Assembly (NCBI GenBank): GCA_030837445.1
Contig: JAUPKM010000286.1
Location: forward strand, 1 to 36,311
DNA from: Actinomycetota bacterium
GTDB lineage: Bacteria; Actinomycetota; Actinomycetes; S36-B12; UBA10799
Reading direction: 5' to 3'
Length of the DNA stretch: 36,311 bases
Each line of letters opens with the position of its first letter. The first letter of the stretch is position 1. Below, piece by piece: positions 8,483 through 16,419 of the stretch. A program made the position numbers and the translations under genes. The notes beneath the pieces were generated by a model. That model was given only the letters and a program-made list of their open reading frames with translations, was not told the DNA's origin and did no database searches.

Positions 8483-9365
8483 AGAAACTCCTGAACGTGG
8501 GCAGGTTGGCGAGCACCATCGCCGACATGATCAGGAGCATCGCTCCCGGCATGATGGTCAGGGTCACCACGAGGCTGACCTTCGGGCCGGCCTTCGCCGC
8601 CTTCTGGCGGGCCTCTTGGGCGGATTCGCGGCGGACCTCCGCGGCGATGTCCATCAGGGCCTTGGCCAGCGGCGTCCCGAGTTCCTCCGCCTGGAGCATC
8701 GCGCTGACGAAGGAGCTGAGGGACGGAACGTCGTTGCGGTCGCGCAGGGCGGTGAAAGCCGCGCGCCGGCTCATGCCGTACCGCAGGTCGTTGAGGGTGC
8801 GGCGGATCTCCTGCCCGAGCGCGCCGTCGTCCCGTTCGACAGTCCGTTCCAGGGCGGTCTGCAAGGCGAGACCCGCGCTGACGGTGACGGCGAGGATGTC
8901 GAGCATGTCGGGCAGTTGCCGGGCGATGTCATCCCGCCGGCGGCTCATCAGCGTGCGCAGCCAGATGTCCATCCAGAAGGTGCAGAGGACGACGGTCGGG
9001 ACGGCGAGGAAGGTCCTCCCCAGCAGCCACAGGACGATGCCGACGATCGCCCCGAAGACGGTGAACCCGGCCTTGCGGCGCAGGAACGTGCGGTCCGTCA
9101 TTCCCTCCGGTCGACCGGCGCGGGCCAGCTTGTCGTCGAGTTTCCTGCGGCGTTGCGGGCCGTAGAGGCTGAGCAGGAGCCGCTGGGCCCCGAGGCCCAG
9201 GCCGTCGAGGAACCGAGCGGTCAGGGGCGGTCGCGCCGGGGCCGCAGAGTCGTCGGCGAAGGAGGCTGCGACGGCCTCGAGGCGGGACGAGCGCAGCAAC
9301 GCGACGCCGGCGACAAGCACGGCTAGGGACACCGCCGCGAGCACGGCCATGATGACGACGGGCAT
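8475..9365 (-). CDS. tadC: TadC: type II secretion F-family inner-membrane protein
   Basis: This 296-residue membrane protein has one N-terminal helix, a helix pair around residues 105-140 and C-terminal helices. The cytoplasmic GspF/T2SSF domain lies between them (RQLPDMLDILAVTVSAG, then LGTPLAKALMDIA). In Tad systems TadB and TadC form the platform that the TadA ATPase drives to extrude pilin. ATG 9365 overlaps the last base of tadB, and the stop overlaps the kinase start, so it is a coupled operon member. The assignment as TadC and not TadB rests on gene order. Confidence 0.93.
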   Translation of the reverse strand: MPVVIMAVLAAVSLAVLVAGVALLRSSRLEAVAASFADDSAAPARPPLTARFLDGLGLGAQRLLLSLYGPQRRRKLDDKLARAGRPEGMTDRTFLRRKAGFTVFGAIVGIVLWLLGRTFLAVPTVVLCTFWMDIWLRTLMSRRRDDIARQLPDMLDILAVTVSAGLALQTALERTVERDDGALGQEIRRTLNDLRYGMSRRAAFTALRDRNDVPSLSSFVSAMLQAEELGTPLAKALMDIAAEVRRESAQEARQKAAKAGPKVSLVVTLTIMPGAMLLIMSAMVLANLPTFRSFFG

Positions 9366-10291
9366 CAGACCTCGATCCTGGTCATTCGCTTGATCACTAC
9401 GAAACCGGTGAGGAACAGGGTGAGGGACACGGCGAGCACCAGCCGTCCGATCAGAGTCCCGGCCAGCTGGTCGAGCGCGCCGGGGCTGAGCAGGTTCATC
9501 ACCAGGACGGCGACCACGCCGATCCCGGTGACGGCGTAGCCGCTGAAGATGGCGCCCGACACTGCCGTCCTGACCTCCCGGCGCAGTTCCTTGCGCAGTT
9601 CGAGGGCGTTGGCGATGTTGATCAGGGCGGATACCAGGGCCCCTCCGGAGCGGCTCTGGATCACGAGGGTCTGGACGAGGACGGACAGCTCCCGGGACGG
9701 CAGCCGTTCGACGAGTTCCTCCAACGCCTGGTCCAGGCTGCGGCCGAGGCTCAGCTGGTTCGACACGGTCCTCAGCTCGGTTCCGGCCGGGTCCTCGAGC
9801 TCGCGGGACGCCATCCCGATCGCCGACGGCAGGGCGAGTCCCGCCGAAGCCGCGTTCGACAGCACCCTCGCGACGTCGGGCAGTTGGCTGACGAAGGCCT
9901 CCAGGCGCTTCTGCCGCCGGCTCTCGATCCAGCGGTTGGCGCCCCACCAGACGGCGGCCACGAAGACGAGACCGCCGAGGATGCCGAGCAGCTTCTGGAG
10001 AAGAACCGCTCCGGCCACCCCGATCGCCAGGACCCCGGCGATGTAGTCCAGGGCGTTCCACGTCGTCCCGGCCCCGCGCAGGCGCCGTTGGACCGGCCTG
10101 CCGAACCTGCTGCGGTTCACGGCGCCGGAGAGGGAGCCGTACCAGCGCCGGAGCACCCCGGGGCGGGCCGCTCCGGCTCCGAACTCGCGGAGCTGGCGTT
10201 CCCTGGCAGCGTTGTCGATCAGGATCACCAAGGCGACCAGGACGACGCCGAGAGTGGCCATCAGCTCGACGACGATCAGTACGGAGGTCAT
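9365..10291 (-). CDS. tadB: TadB: type II secretion F-family inner-membrane protein
   Basis: This 308-residue membrane protein has an N-terminal helix (about 4-26), a helix pair (about 80-115), a cytoplasmic T2SSF domain (QLPDVARVLSNAASAGLALP, then SRSGGALVSALINIA) and two C-terminal helices. It is the TadB half of the pilus assembly platform. ATG 10291 overlaps the end of tadA by 4 bases. Membrane topology and length are typical of actinobacterial TadB. Confidence 0.94.
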   Translation of the reverse strand: MTSVLIVVELMATLGVVLVALVILIDNAARERQLREFGAGAARPGVLRRWYGSLSGAVNRSRFGRPVQRRLRGAGTTWNALDYIAGVLAIGVAGAVLLQKLLGILGGLVFVAAVWWGANRWIESRRQKRLEAFVSQLPDVARVLSNAASAGLALPSAIGMASRELEDPAGTELRTVSNQLSLGRSLDQALEELVERLPSRELSVLVQTLVIQSRSGGALVSALINIANALELRKELRREVRTAVSGAIFSGYAVTGIGVVAVLVMNLLSPGALDQLAGTLIGRLVLAVSLTLFLTGFVVIKRMTRIEV

Positions 10292-11700
10292 GCCAGCCCC
10301 GCCTGACCGTGGCCGGGGAACGGACCGTACCCGGGGACCGAACCCTTGGCTGAGTACGAACCACTCGCTGGATACGAACCGTTGGCCGAGTAGGAACCGG
10401 CCGGTGGGTAGGAGGCGAAGGCCACGGGCACGGTCTCCCCGCTGAGCAGCAGCCGGTTCTGGATCTCCTCCGGAAGCGGGTACTGGACGAACTGTCCGCG
10501 GACGATCCGGTCGGCGCCGACTGGCTCGGCCTCGAACCGCATCATCGGCACCAGCTCATAGGGCTCACGCCGCCGGGAGACGAGCGCTGAGACGTCGACG
10601 ACCCGCCGGGTCCCGTCCATACCCCGGGCGAGCTGGACGACGATGTCGACGGCCGAGTTGATCTGGTCACGGATCGTGTCGACGGGGAGGTTGAGCTCGC
10701 TCATCGAGGCCAGGGTCTCCAGGCGGCCCATCGCGTCGAGCGCCGAGTTGGCGTGCACCGTGGAAAGGGAGCCCTCGTGCCCGGTGTTCATCGCCTGGAG
10801 CATGTCCAGGGCCTCCCCGCCTCGGACCTCACCGACCACGATCCGGTCCGGCCGCATTCTCAGCGCGTTGCGGACGAGGTCGCGGATGGTGATGGCACCG
10901 CTGCCCTCGACGTTGGCCGGGCGCGACTCGAGCCGGACGACGTGCTCCTGCTGGAGGGACAGCTCGGCGGAGTCCTCGACGGTGACGATGCGTTCCCGGG
11001 CGGGGACGAGGGCGGACAGGGCGTTGAGCAGCGTGGTCTTCCCGGTGCCGGTACCGCCGGAGACGATCACGCTGAGCCGGGCACGTACGCAGGCGCTGAG
11101 CAGCATCACGGTGAGCTCGTCGATCGAGCCACGCTCGACGAGCTCGGGCAGCCGGAAGGGGCGGGGGAACCGGCGGATCGTGAGCGTCGGACCGTTGAGC
11201 GCCAGGGGCGGGATGATGACGTTGACCCGCTCCCCTGTCGACAACCTCGCGTCCACCATCGGGCTGGACTCGTCGACGCGCCGGTTCACCCGGGAGACGA
11301 TCCGGTCGATCGTCTGCATCAGGTGCTCGGTGGAGGCGAAGGCGGTGTGGTGCCGTTCCACCCGGCCGTGACGCTCGACGAACACGTCGTGCGGGCCGTT
11401 GACCATGATCTCGGTGATGCTGCTGTCGGCCAGGAGCGGCTCCAGCACGCCGAGGCCGAGGGCCTCGTCCACCACGCGGCGGATGAACACGGTCCGCTCG
11501 CGGTCCGACATCACCGGACCGTCGATCGAGAGGATCTCGCCGAGTTTGCGCTCCAGGCGTGCCCGGCGCTGCACCTCGCTCAGCCCGTGCAGGCCGTCAC
11601 GGTCGATCTCGGCGAGGAGCCGTTCGAGGTAGACGGAGACGAGGTTGACCGGTTCGCCGCGCTGCGAGCCCTCGTGACTCGCCCGGTCCCTGAGCGCCAT
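10288..11700 (-). CDS. tadA: TadA/CpaF pilus assembly ATPase
   Basis: This 470-residue secretion ATPase of the VirB11/CpaF group powers pilin extrusion. The N-terminal domain has EIMVNGPHDVFVER, typical of CpaF. Walker A is GGTGTGKTT at 215-223. The Asp box (TVEDSAEL) follows, then Walker B (RPDRIVVGEVRGGEALDML, about 284-301) and a His box (GHEGSLSTVHAN, about 308-318). ATG 11700 is chosen because it overlaps the stop of the upstream tadE. The C-terminus carries an extra Ser/Tyr/Gly-rich tail of about 50 residues with degenerate six-residue repeats (GSYSAN, GSYPAS, GSYSAK). That tail is not part of the ATPase fold, and its role is unknown. Confidence 0.96.
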   Translation of the reverse strand: MALRDRASHEGSQRGEPVNLVSVYLERLLAEIDRDGLHGLSEVQRRARLERKLGEILSIDGPVMSDRERTVFIRRVVDEALGLGVLEPLLADSSITEIMVNGPHDVFVERHGRVERHHTAFASTEHLMQTIDRIVSRVNRRVDESSPMVDARLSTGERVNVIIPPLALNGPTLTIRRFPRPFRLPELVERGSIDELTVMLLSACVRARLSVIVSGGTGTGKTTLLNALSALVPARERIVTVEDSAELSLQQEHVVRLESRPANVEGSGAITIRDLVRNALRMRPDRIVVGEVRGGEALDMLQAMNTGHEGSLSTVHANSALDAMGRLETLASMSELNLPVDTIRDQINSAVDIVVQLARGMDGTRRVVDVSALVSRRREPYELVPMMRFEAEPVGADRIVRGQFVQYPLPEEIQNRLLLSGETVPVAFASYPPAGSYSANGSYPASGSYSAKGSVPGYGPFPGHGQAGLA

Positions 11701-12098
11701 CAGCTGGCCGCCGGAACGCTCGGCGCCGGGAAGTCGGCGCTCCTTGTGATGGTGATCTGGCTCAGCTCGACCACCCCGGGGAATCCCAGCGGGACCGAGA
11801 CCTCGACCGTGCTGCAGATCCCCGCGCATCCGGGGGCCGCACCGATGTCCACCCGCTTGACGTCGATCCAGTCGGGCAGCAGGGCCTGGGCGGCGGCCAC
11901 CCCGTCACCTCCACGAGAGGCCTCCCGCGCGGCGTCCCGGGCGGCCTTGCTCGTGTCCTCCACTGCCGAGGCCACCAGCAGGCCCTCGACCAGCAGGACC
12001 ACGACCACGATCAGGATCGGCAAGATCCCCACGAGCTCGATCGAGATACTGCCGCGGTCACGCCAGGCTTCGCGGTCACACCGGTGACGTCGTGTCAT
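11700..12098 (-). CDS. TadE-like pseudopilin
   Basis: This 132-residue protein has a basic leader, Gly16 followed by SISIEL (Glu at +5), and a hydrophobic helix (about 22-45). The helix runs into SAVEDTSKAARDAAREASRGG, the TadE-type signature. A small beta-rich ectodomain with a Cys pair (CAGIC) follows. TadE/TadF-type pseudopilins are processed by the prepilin peptidase and are needed for pilus assembly. The gene overlaps the TadZ-TadE fusion gene by 4 bases upstream, and its stop overlaps the tadA start. Confidence 0.9.
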   Translation of the reverse strand: MTRRHRCDREAWRDRGSISIELVGILPILIVVVVLLVEGLLVASAVEDTSKAARDAAREASRGGDGVAAAQALLPDWIDVKRVDIGAAPGCAGICSTVEVSVPLGFPGVVELSQITITRSADFPAPSVPAAS

Positions 12099-13672
12099 GG
12101 CCCCTCCTCGACCACGGCCGCCTCGGCGACGACCTCAAGCGCGTCGGCCAGACCGGGTGCCAGGGCGGGTGTCCCGACCCGGACCCGGACGGTCGCGGCA
12201 TCCGGGCGGCTCACCGTGAAGTCGTCGTCCCAGCCCGCCGGAAGGGCCTGCCGGACGATGTCGTCGAGCGACGTCCGCGCGGCACCCGACGAGTACGCGC
12301 TGACCGCCGCGGTGCGTGCCGCCTCGTCGGCGGCGTGCCGCGCGATCAGGTGCGTCGTCCCCCACAGCAGCATCTGGGCGGCGACCACGCCGAGCAGGCA
12401 CATGACGGCGACGAGGAACGGCAGTTCGATCGTCACCTGCCCGGAGTCGGTCCGTGTCCGGCTGCGGCGGCCCCTGCCCCCGGCGCCCGTCACACTCTTC
12501 GCACCCGGCTGACCCGGCTGGCCGCGGGTGGGTTCCCCGATCAGTCGCAGGGTGCGGGCAACGGCGTCCAGAGCGGCGTGGACCGGGCCGGGCCGCCCTT
12601 CGAGCAGGCCGGTGTTCAGCTGGCTCTCCAGCTTGAAGAAGCTGGCCGGGATCTGCCCCACGATGTGCAGGGGCACGATCTGCTCGGCGAGATCGGCCTG
12701 GACCTCGGCGCGGCGGCTGGTCCGGTTGAGCACGAGATGGACGTGCTCGGACGCGCGGATGCTCAATCTGCGCCACGACTCCACCGACCGCCGGGCCGCG
12801 CGGAGCGACACGACATCTGTGGTCGCCACCAGCAGGACGTCGTCGGCGACCTCCAGCGCCATCGCGGTGGTGTCGTCCAGGCGGGACCCGCAGTCGACGA
12901 CGATCAGGTCGAACTGCATGCGCAGCTGGGCGAGGATCTGGCGGACGGCAGGTGCCGTCACCTCGTCCGCCTGCTCGACGTCGTCCGGGGCGAGCACGAG
13001 GCTCAGGCCGGAGGGGTGGTCGGCGACCACCTCGCGGACGGACCGGTTGGTCAGCTCCCGTGACACCTCGGCGAGGTCGGCCACGGAACGGCGAGCGACG
13101 ACATTGGTGTAGGCGGCGACCGATCCGTTGCGCAGGTCGAGGTCGACGAGGACGACGCTGCGGGTCGGCCGCACGCAGTGCGAAGCGAGCAAGGTGGCGA
13201 GGACCGTCGTCCCGACCCCGCCCTTGGCGCCGGCAACGGCGACCACCCGGCCCCGGGTCCCCGACGACAAGCCGGTGCCCCGGATGTGCTCGCGCAGCGA
13301 GGCGCTCCACTCGGCCGCGCTGATCACGCTCGCCTTCACGCCCTCGACCGACAGGGGCTGGGCGATCACCGACCTCGCTCCGGAGATCATGGCTTGGGCG
13401 AGGACCTCGGGCCGTCCCGGCAAGGCGATCCAGACCACGGCCAGGAACGGGCGGATCCCCACCAGATCCCGGGTGAGCGCGTCGGCCGCGATGGCGGTCA
13501 TCGACTCGTCGAGGATCAGGACGTCGACGTCGTCACGGTCGGCTGCCTGCGCGGCGAGATGGGGATCGGTCACGACATCGACCAGATCGATGTCGGGGGC
13601 TTCCAGCAGGACCGTCGCGAACCGGTCTTTCAGGACCGGTGACTCGCTGACCAGAACCACACGCGCGGCCAT
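12095..13672 (-). CDS. TadZ/CpaE-type ATPase fused to a TadE-like pseudopilin
   Basis: This 525-residue protein joins two products that are normally separate. Residues 1-125 form a receiver-like domain (Asp55 in LILDES). Residues 140-380 form a MinD/ParA-type ATPase with deviant Walker A GAKGGVGTT (148-156) and VVDCGSRLDD around 258-267, which is the TadZ/CpaE pilus-localisation family. After a basic linker (about 383-410), Gly411 and QVTIEL (Glu416 at +5) start a hydrophobic helix. It continues into ARHAADEAARTAAV, a TadE-type pseudopilin with a short ectodomain. No stop or frameshift separates the halves. An in-frame GTG at codon 395 could give a separate pseudopilin, but no strong ribosome site precedes it. 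Peptidase cleavage after Gly411 would split the protein. Starts and ends overlap neighbours by 4 bases. Confidence 0.9.
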   Translation of the reverse strand: MAARVVLVSESPVLKDRFATVLLEAPDIDLVDVVTDPHLAAQAADRDDVDVLILDESMTAIAADALTRDLVGIRPFLAVVWIALPGRPEVLAQAMISGARSVIAQPLSVEGVKASVISAAEWSASLREHIRGTGLSSGTRGRVVAVAGAKGGVGTTVLATLLASHCVRPTRSVVLVDLDLRNGSVAAYTNVVARRSVADLAEVSRELTNRSVREVVADHPSGLSLVLAPDDVEQADEVTAPAVRQILAQLRMQFDLIVVDCGSRLDDTTAMALEVADDVLLVATTDVVSLRAARRSVESWRRLSIRASEHVHLVLNRTSRRAEVQADLAEQIVPLHIVGQIPASFFKLESQLNTGLLEGRPGPVHAALDAVARTLRLIGEPTRGQPGQPGAKSVTGAGGRGRRSRTRTDSGQVTIELPFLVAVMCLLGVVAAQMLLWGTTHLIARHAADEAARTAAVSAYSSGAARTSLDDIVRQALPAGWDDDFTVSRPDAATVRVRVGTPALAPGLADALEVVAEAAVVEEGP

Positions 13673-14490
13673 CAGCCCTCCGCCCCCTTCGTCGGGGAGG
13701 TCTTGGTCTTCTTCGCCGCCGAGGAGGTCTTCTTCGCCGGCTGGGGGACGGCGGCCGGAACCCTGGCGGCGGCCGGTGCGGGATACACGCCCGTTCCCGG
13801 CACCACGGCGGTCGTGTCACCGCCACCGCGCAAGGCCAGCCGGACCTTCACCGCGAAACTCTCGGCGTAGGCGACCTTCAAGGCGTCCTGGATCGGCAGG
13901 GCGAAGGTCACCGGAACGGCCTTGCCGGAACCGCTTCCGAACGAATCCGAACCGCTGCGCCGGGAAACGGTCTCCGGAAGGCCGACCTCGATGATCAGGG
14001 CGTTGGACACCCATACCTCGGCCGTCCGCTGTGTCTCGGACGGCGTCTGCTGGGTCTTCTCCGCGTCCCGGGTGACCAGGATGTCGACCCGGCTACCAGA
14101 GGCGATCTTGCCGGCCACTCCGGTCTCCGCGTCGACGAGGATCGCCACCTCGCGATAACCCCGGCCGATGCCGGGCCGGTCGACGAACATCCCCCGCTGG
14201 GCGTAGGTGCCGGTGGGGAGGTCATTCGTCGGCACGAGCCCGATCACGTCACGGGCGTCGGTGATCGCCGATTCGGGCAACCACTTCACCGGGACGTCGC
14301 GGAGCTCGACCATGTCGCTGCTGATCACCTGATAGGCACGCACCGGTTTGACCAGCGCGACCACCGAGGTCAAGTTGCCGACCTTGGCGTTGACGTCGCC
14401 GACAAACGTGACGACGGAGAAGAAGACGCTCAACGCGCCGATGGCCGCCAGGGCGATCAGTAAATAGCCGCGTCGCTGTCGAGGATTCAC
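13672..14490 (-). CDS. RcpC/CpaB-like SAF-domain pilus protein
   Basis: This 272-residue membrane-anchored protein has one N-terminal helix (about 9-30). A SAF/RcpC-CpaB region follows (ALVKPVRAYQVISSDMVELRDVPV, split here as ALVKPVRAYQVIS and MVELRDVPVKWLP). A beta-rich segment with SGSRVDILVTRD comes next. The C-terminal tail is Ala/Pro/Lys-rich (about 235-272). CpaB/RcpC proteins are periplasmic or outside-facing parts of Tad systems. The GTG start at 14490 overlaps the stop of the upstream gene by 4 bases. A longer in-frame reading would overlap that gene and is rejected. Confidence 0.87.
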   Translation of the reverse strand: MNPRQRRGYLLIALAAIGALSVFFSVVTFVGDVNAKVGNLTSVVALVKPVRAYQVISSDMVELRDVPVKWLPESAITDARDVIGLVPTNDLPTGTYAQRGMFVDRPGIGRGYREVAILVDAETGVAGKIASGSRVDILVTRDAEKTQQTPSETQRTAEVWVSNALIIEVGLPETVSRRSGSDSFGSGSGKAVPVTFALPIQDALKVAYAESFAVKVRLALRGGGDTTAVVPGTGVYPAPAAARVPAAVPQPAKKTSSAAKKTKTSPTKGAEG

Positions 14491-15395
14491 CGGACGGCGC
14501 TCCCGATCGAGTGGGCAGGGTCGCCGTGGGACATCAACTGTGTCCAGGCGGAGGACATTGCTGCGCCAGGAGGCGCAGCCGCAACGACAGGCGAAGTCTG
14601 GGACACCTGAGACGGGGGAACCGGGGTGATACCGCAGAAGGGACACACCGGTGCGGAAACGACGTTTCCGCACCACGAGCAGGGAACGACCCGGACCGTG
14701 GTCCGCAAGTGCTGCGCCAGTTCGTCGAACGTCGCGGGAACGGCAGTCGCCTCGGCCCACCGCCGCGCGCCCCGGAAGGGCCGCTCGACGGATCCGGTCC
14801 GGAAGAACTGCCGCGCGGGGTTGACCTGTTCGAGATCACGACGCCACCGCTCGGACGTCGGATCGTCCGCCGAGGCGGTCACGACAACCGCCGAATCCTT
14901 ACGGTCCCAGACCGAGGGGGTCCAATTCATCCGGACGACGCCACCTTTGTCGCCACGTCCTCCGTCATCGAGGCCCCTGGTATCGAGGCCGAACCGGATG
15001 CCGGGGATCCGGCTGAAAGCGTGTTGAACCACCGACGGCGCCGGATCCTCCAGCTGATGCACGCTGTCCACCACCGCCACCGTCGGACAGGCCGCGGTCA
15101 CCCCGGCAGCGAGGGCTGTGAGGGTGCCGGGCGGGAAGCCACCGACCCGAAGGACCGAAGCAACAACAGGGATCACCGTGGGCCGGAGAGACAGGTGAAC
15201 CATCCGGACATCCGGGCGGATACCCGCCCGTAGATACCGACGAAGCTGGACACCACCTTGTCCCGTCGACGACGTGGTACAGACGAGTGTCCCCGGAGGC
15301 ATGCCCTCCAGCAGACGGAGCAGTTCCTCCGAAGCGGATGGCAGGATGAGGCCACCGGGCACCTGCGGATCTGCGCACGCGAAGACCACCGACAT
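14487..15395 (-). CDS. Unknown protein with C-terminal zinc ribbon, first gene of Tad operon
   Basis: This 302-residue protein is not recognised as any named family. It has no signal peptide or transmembrane segment. The first 130 residues alternate hydrophobic strands and Gly-rich turns and could be an alpha/beta fold, possibly a degenerate P-loop or ParA-like domain, but no Walker motif is visible. Near the C-terminus CSWCGN and CPFCG, 11 residues apart, form a four-cysteine zinc ribbon, followed by a Pro/Ser-rich tail. ATG 15395 has GAAAGG 8 bases upstream. Overlap with the CpaB-like gene makes it the lead gene of the tad operon, facing the divergent DUF192 gene. A regulatory or assembly role is only a guess. 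Confidence 0.8.
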   Translation of the reverse strand: MSVVFACADPQVPGGLILPSASEELLRLLEGMPPGTLVCTTSSTGQGGVQLRRYLRAGIRPDVRMVHLSLRPTVIPVVASVLRVGGFPPGTLTALAAGVTAACPTVAVVDSVHQLEDPAPSVVQHAFSRIPGIRFGLDTRGLDDGGRGDKGGVVRMNWTPSVWDRKDSAVVVTASADDPTSERWRRDLEQVNPARQFFRTGSVERPFRGARRWAEATAVPATFDELAQHLRTTVRVVPCSWCGNVVSAPVCPFCGITPVPPSQVSQTSPVVAAAPPGAAMSSAWTQLMSHGDPAHSIGSAVR

Positions 15396-15531
15396 CCGTT
15401 GAGCCTTTCCCCATCAGGCCCGAACGGGCTCGGAACTGGTGACTTTCCCTCAGGTCCCCGGCTGCCCAGGGCAGGTCCATCTGGCAGGCTTCGAGTAAAC
15501 ACCGGCAGCACCACCCGGCGTGGCTCAATGA

Positions 15532-15541
15532 AACAATTGTT
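15532..15541. promoter_or_regulatory. AT-rich palindrome in divergent promoter region
   Basis: AACAATTGTT is a perfect 10-base palindrome in an AT-rich patch of the 177-base gap between the divergent tad operon and the DUF192 gene. TAACGT at 15552-15557 fits a -10 element for the DUF192 gene. The palindrome is positioned where an operator could act on that promoter. No regulator can be named. Confidence 0.3.
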
Positions 15542-15572
15542 GATGACTGCTTAACGTAGGGGAAGGTCGACG

Positions 15573-15923
15573 TTGACCGTGTATGGTCCAGGTTCCCGAC
15601 AACTGTTCCGTAACGGACAGTACGTGGCGCCTCTTGTCATTGCGGAAACATCTCGCGAACGACGGAAGGGTTTGCTGGGCAGCGATCGGCTCGAGGGTGC
15701 TTTGTGGCTCCAGCCCTGCTCATCGGTGCATTGCGTCGGTATGCGTTACACGATCGACGTGGCCTTGCTCAACCGGCACGGGAAGGTGTTACGGGTCAAA
15801 ACACTCCGGCCGGGCAGAATGACCCTTCCATCCCTCCGTGTCCGGATCGTCGTCGAGGCCCCTGCCGGAGCCTTCGTGGAGTGGGGCATCCATCCAGGGG
15901 ATCTGCTGTCGATCGGACACTGA
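15573..15923 (+). CDS. DUF192 family protein
   Basis: This 116-residue protein matches the DUF192 pattern: ETSRERRKGLLG near the start, then CSSVHCVGMRYTIDVALLN in the middle and EAPAGAFVEWGIHPGDLL at the end. DUF192 proteins form a small beta barrel of unknown biochemical role and are often exported, but no signal peptide is seen here. TTG 15573 is chosen for GGGGAAGG about 7 bases upstream. It is divergent from the tad operon and, in other actinobacteria, a DUF192 gene beside tad genes is common as far as I recall. Confidence 0.87.
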   Translation: MTVYGPGSRQLFRNGQYVAPLVIAETSRERRKGLLGSDRLEGALWLQPCSSVHCVGMRYTIDVALLNRHGKVLRVKTLRPGRMTLPSLRVRIVVEAPAGAFVEWGIHPGDLLSIGH

Positions 15924-15960
15924 ACGAGAAAACCTGTCATCCTTAACGATCCGACCACTC

Positions 15961-16419
15961 CTAGAACATCAGACCCGTGACGACTGCGGCGGACCCCGTT
16001 GTCAAGAAGATCACAGTGAAGAACCCCCAGTAAAGGACACCACGCCAGATCGCCGGTTTTCTCAGAGCAAAAAACCTTTCCGGATCTTTGGGGTCATACC
16101 AGGCACGCATCTCACGGCCGATCCAGTCTTTGTCGAAAAAGAACGGCACCTCTTTGGTCCAGCCGGCGAACTGGCTCTCGTCGGCAGTTGTCAGGACAAC
16201 ATAGGCATTATACTCATAGTGGCCCGCACTGTCACTGCTATCACCTACCAAGATCGCCTTTACATCCAGAACCCTTGCCCATCCTTCGACCCACCTCACC
16301 TTCCTGATAATCATCTTGATGGTTTCTGTAAAGATCTTAATTAAAGACCAGATGCCGATGCAACAGAATACTGCGCCAGCCAACACCATAATGTCGACAT
16401 GCGTCACCCAGGAATCCAT
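15961..16419 (-). CDS. DUF3592-like membrane protein, module 1
   Basis: This 152-residue protein has a hydrophobic helix near each end (about 8-28 and 128-150). Between them is a domain with VRWVEGWARVLDVKA, a Tyr-rich strand, VVLTTADESQFAGWT and AWYDPKDPERF. The WYDP.DP..F pattern and flanking helices match DUF3592-type proteins. Its ATG directly follows the TAG stop of the large pilin-like gene (TAGATG). The same junction occurs in the second module at 18926-19390, whose product is clearly paralogous. Co-translation with the large protein is likely. Function is unknown; a membrane partner or chaperone is inferred from pairing. Confidence 0.82.
   Translation of the reverse strand: MDSWVTHVDIMVLAGAVFCCIGIWSLIKIFTETIKMIIRKVRWVEGWARVLDVKAILVGDSSDSAGHYEYNAYVVLTTADESQFAGWTKEVPFFFDKDWIGREMRAWYDPKDPERFFALRKPAIWRGVLYWGFFTVIFLTTGSAAVVTGLMF

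Noticed and set aside
8475..10364. One long 629-residue reading covering both tadB and tadC
   Set aside because: Its first half is an Arg-rich out-of-frame reading of tadB; the real tadC starts at 9365.
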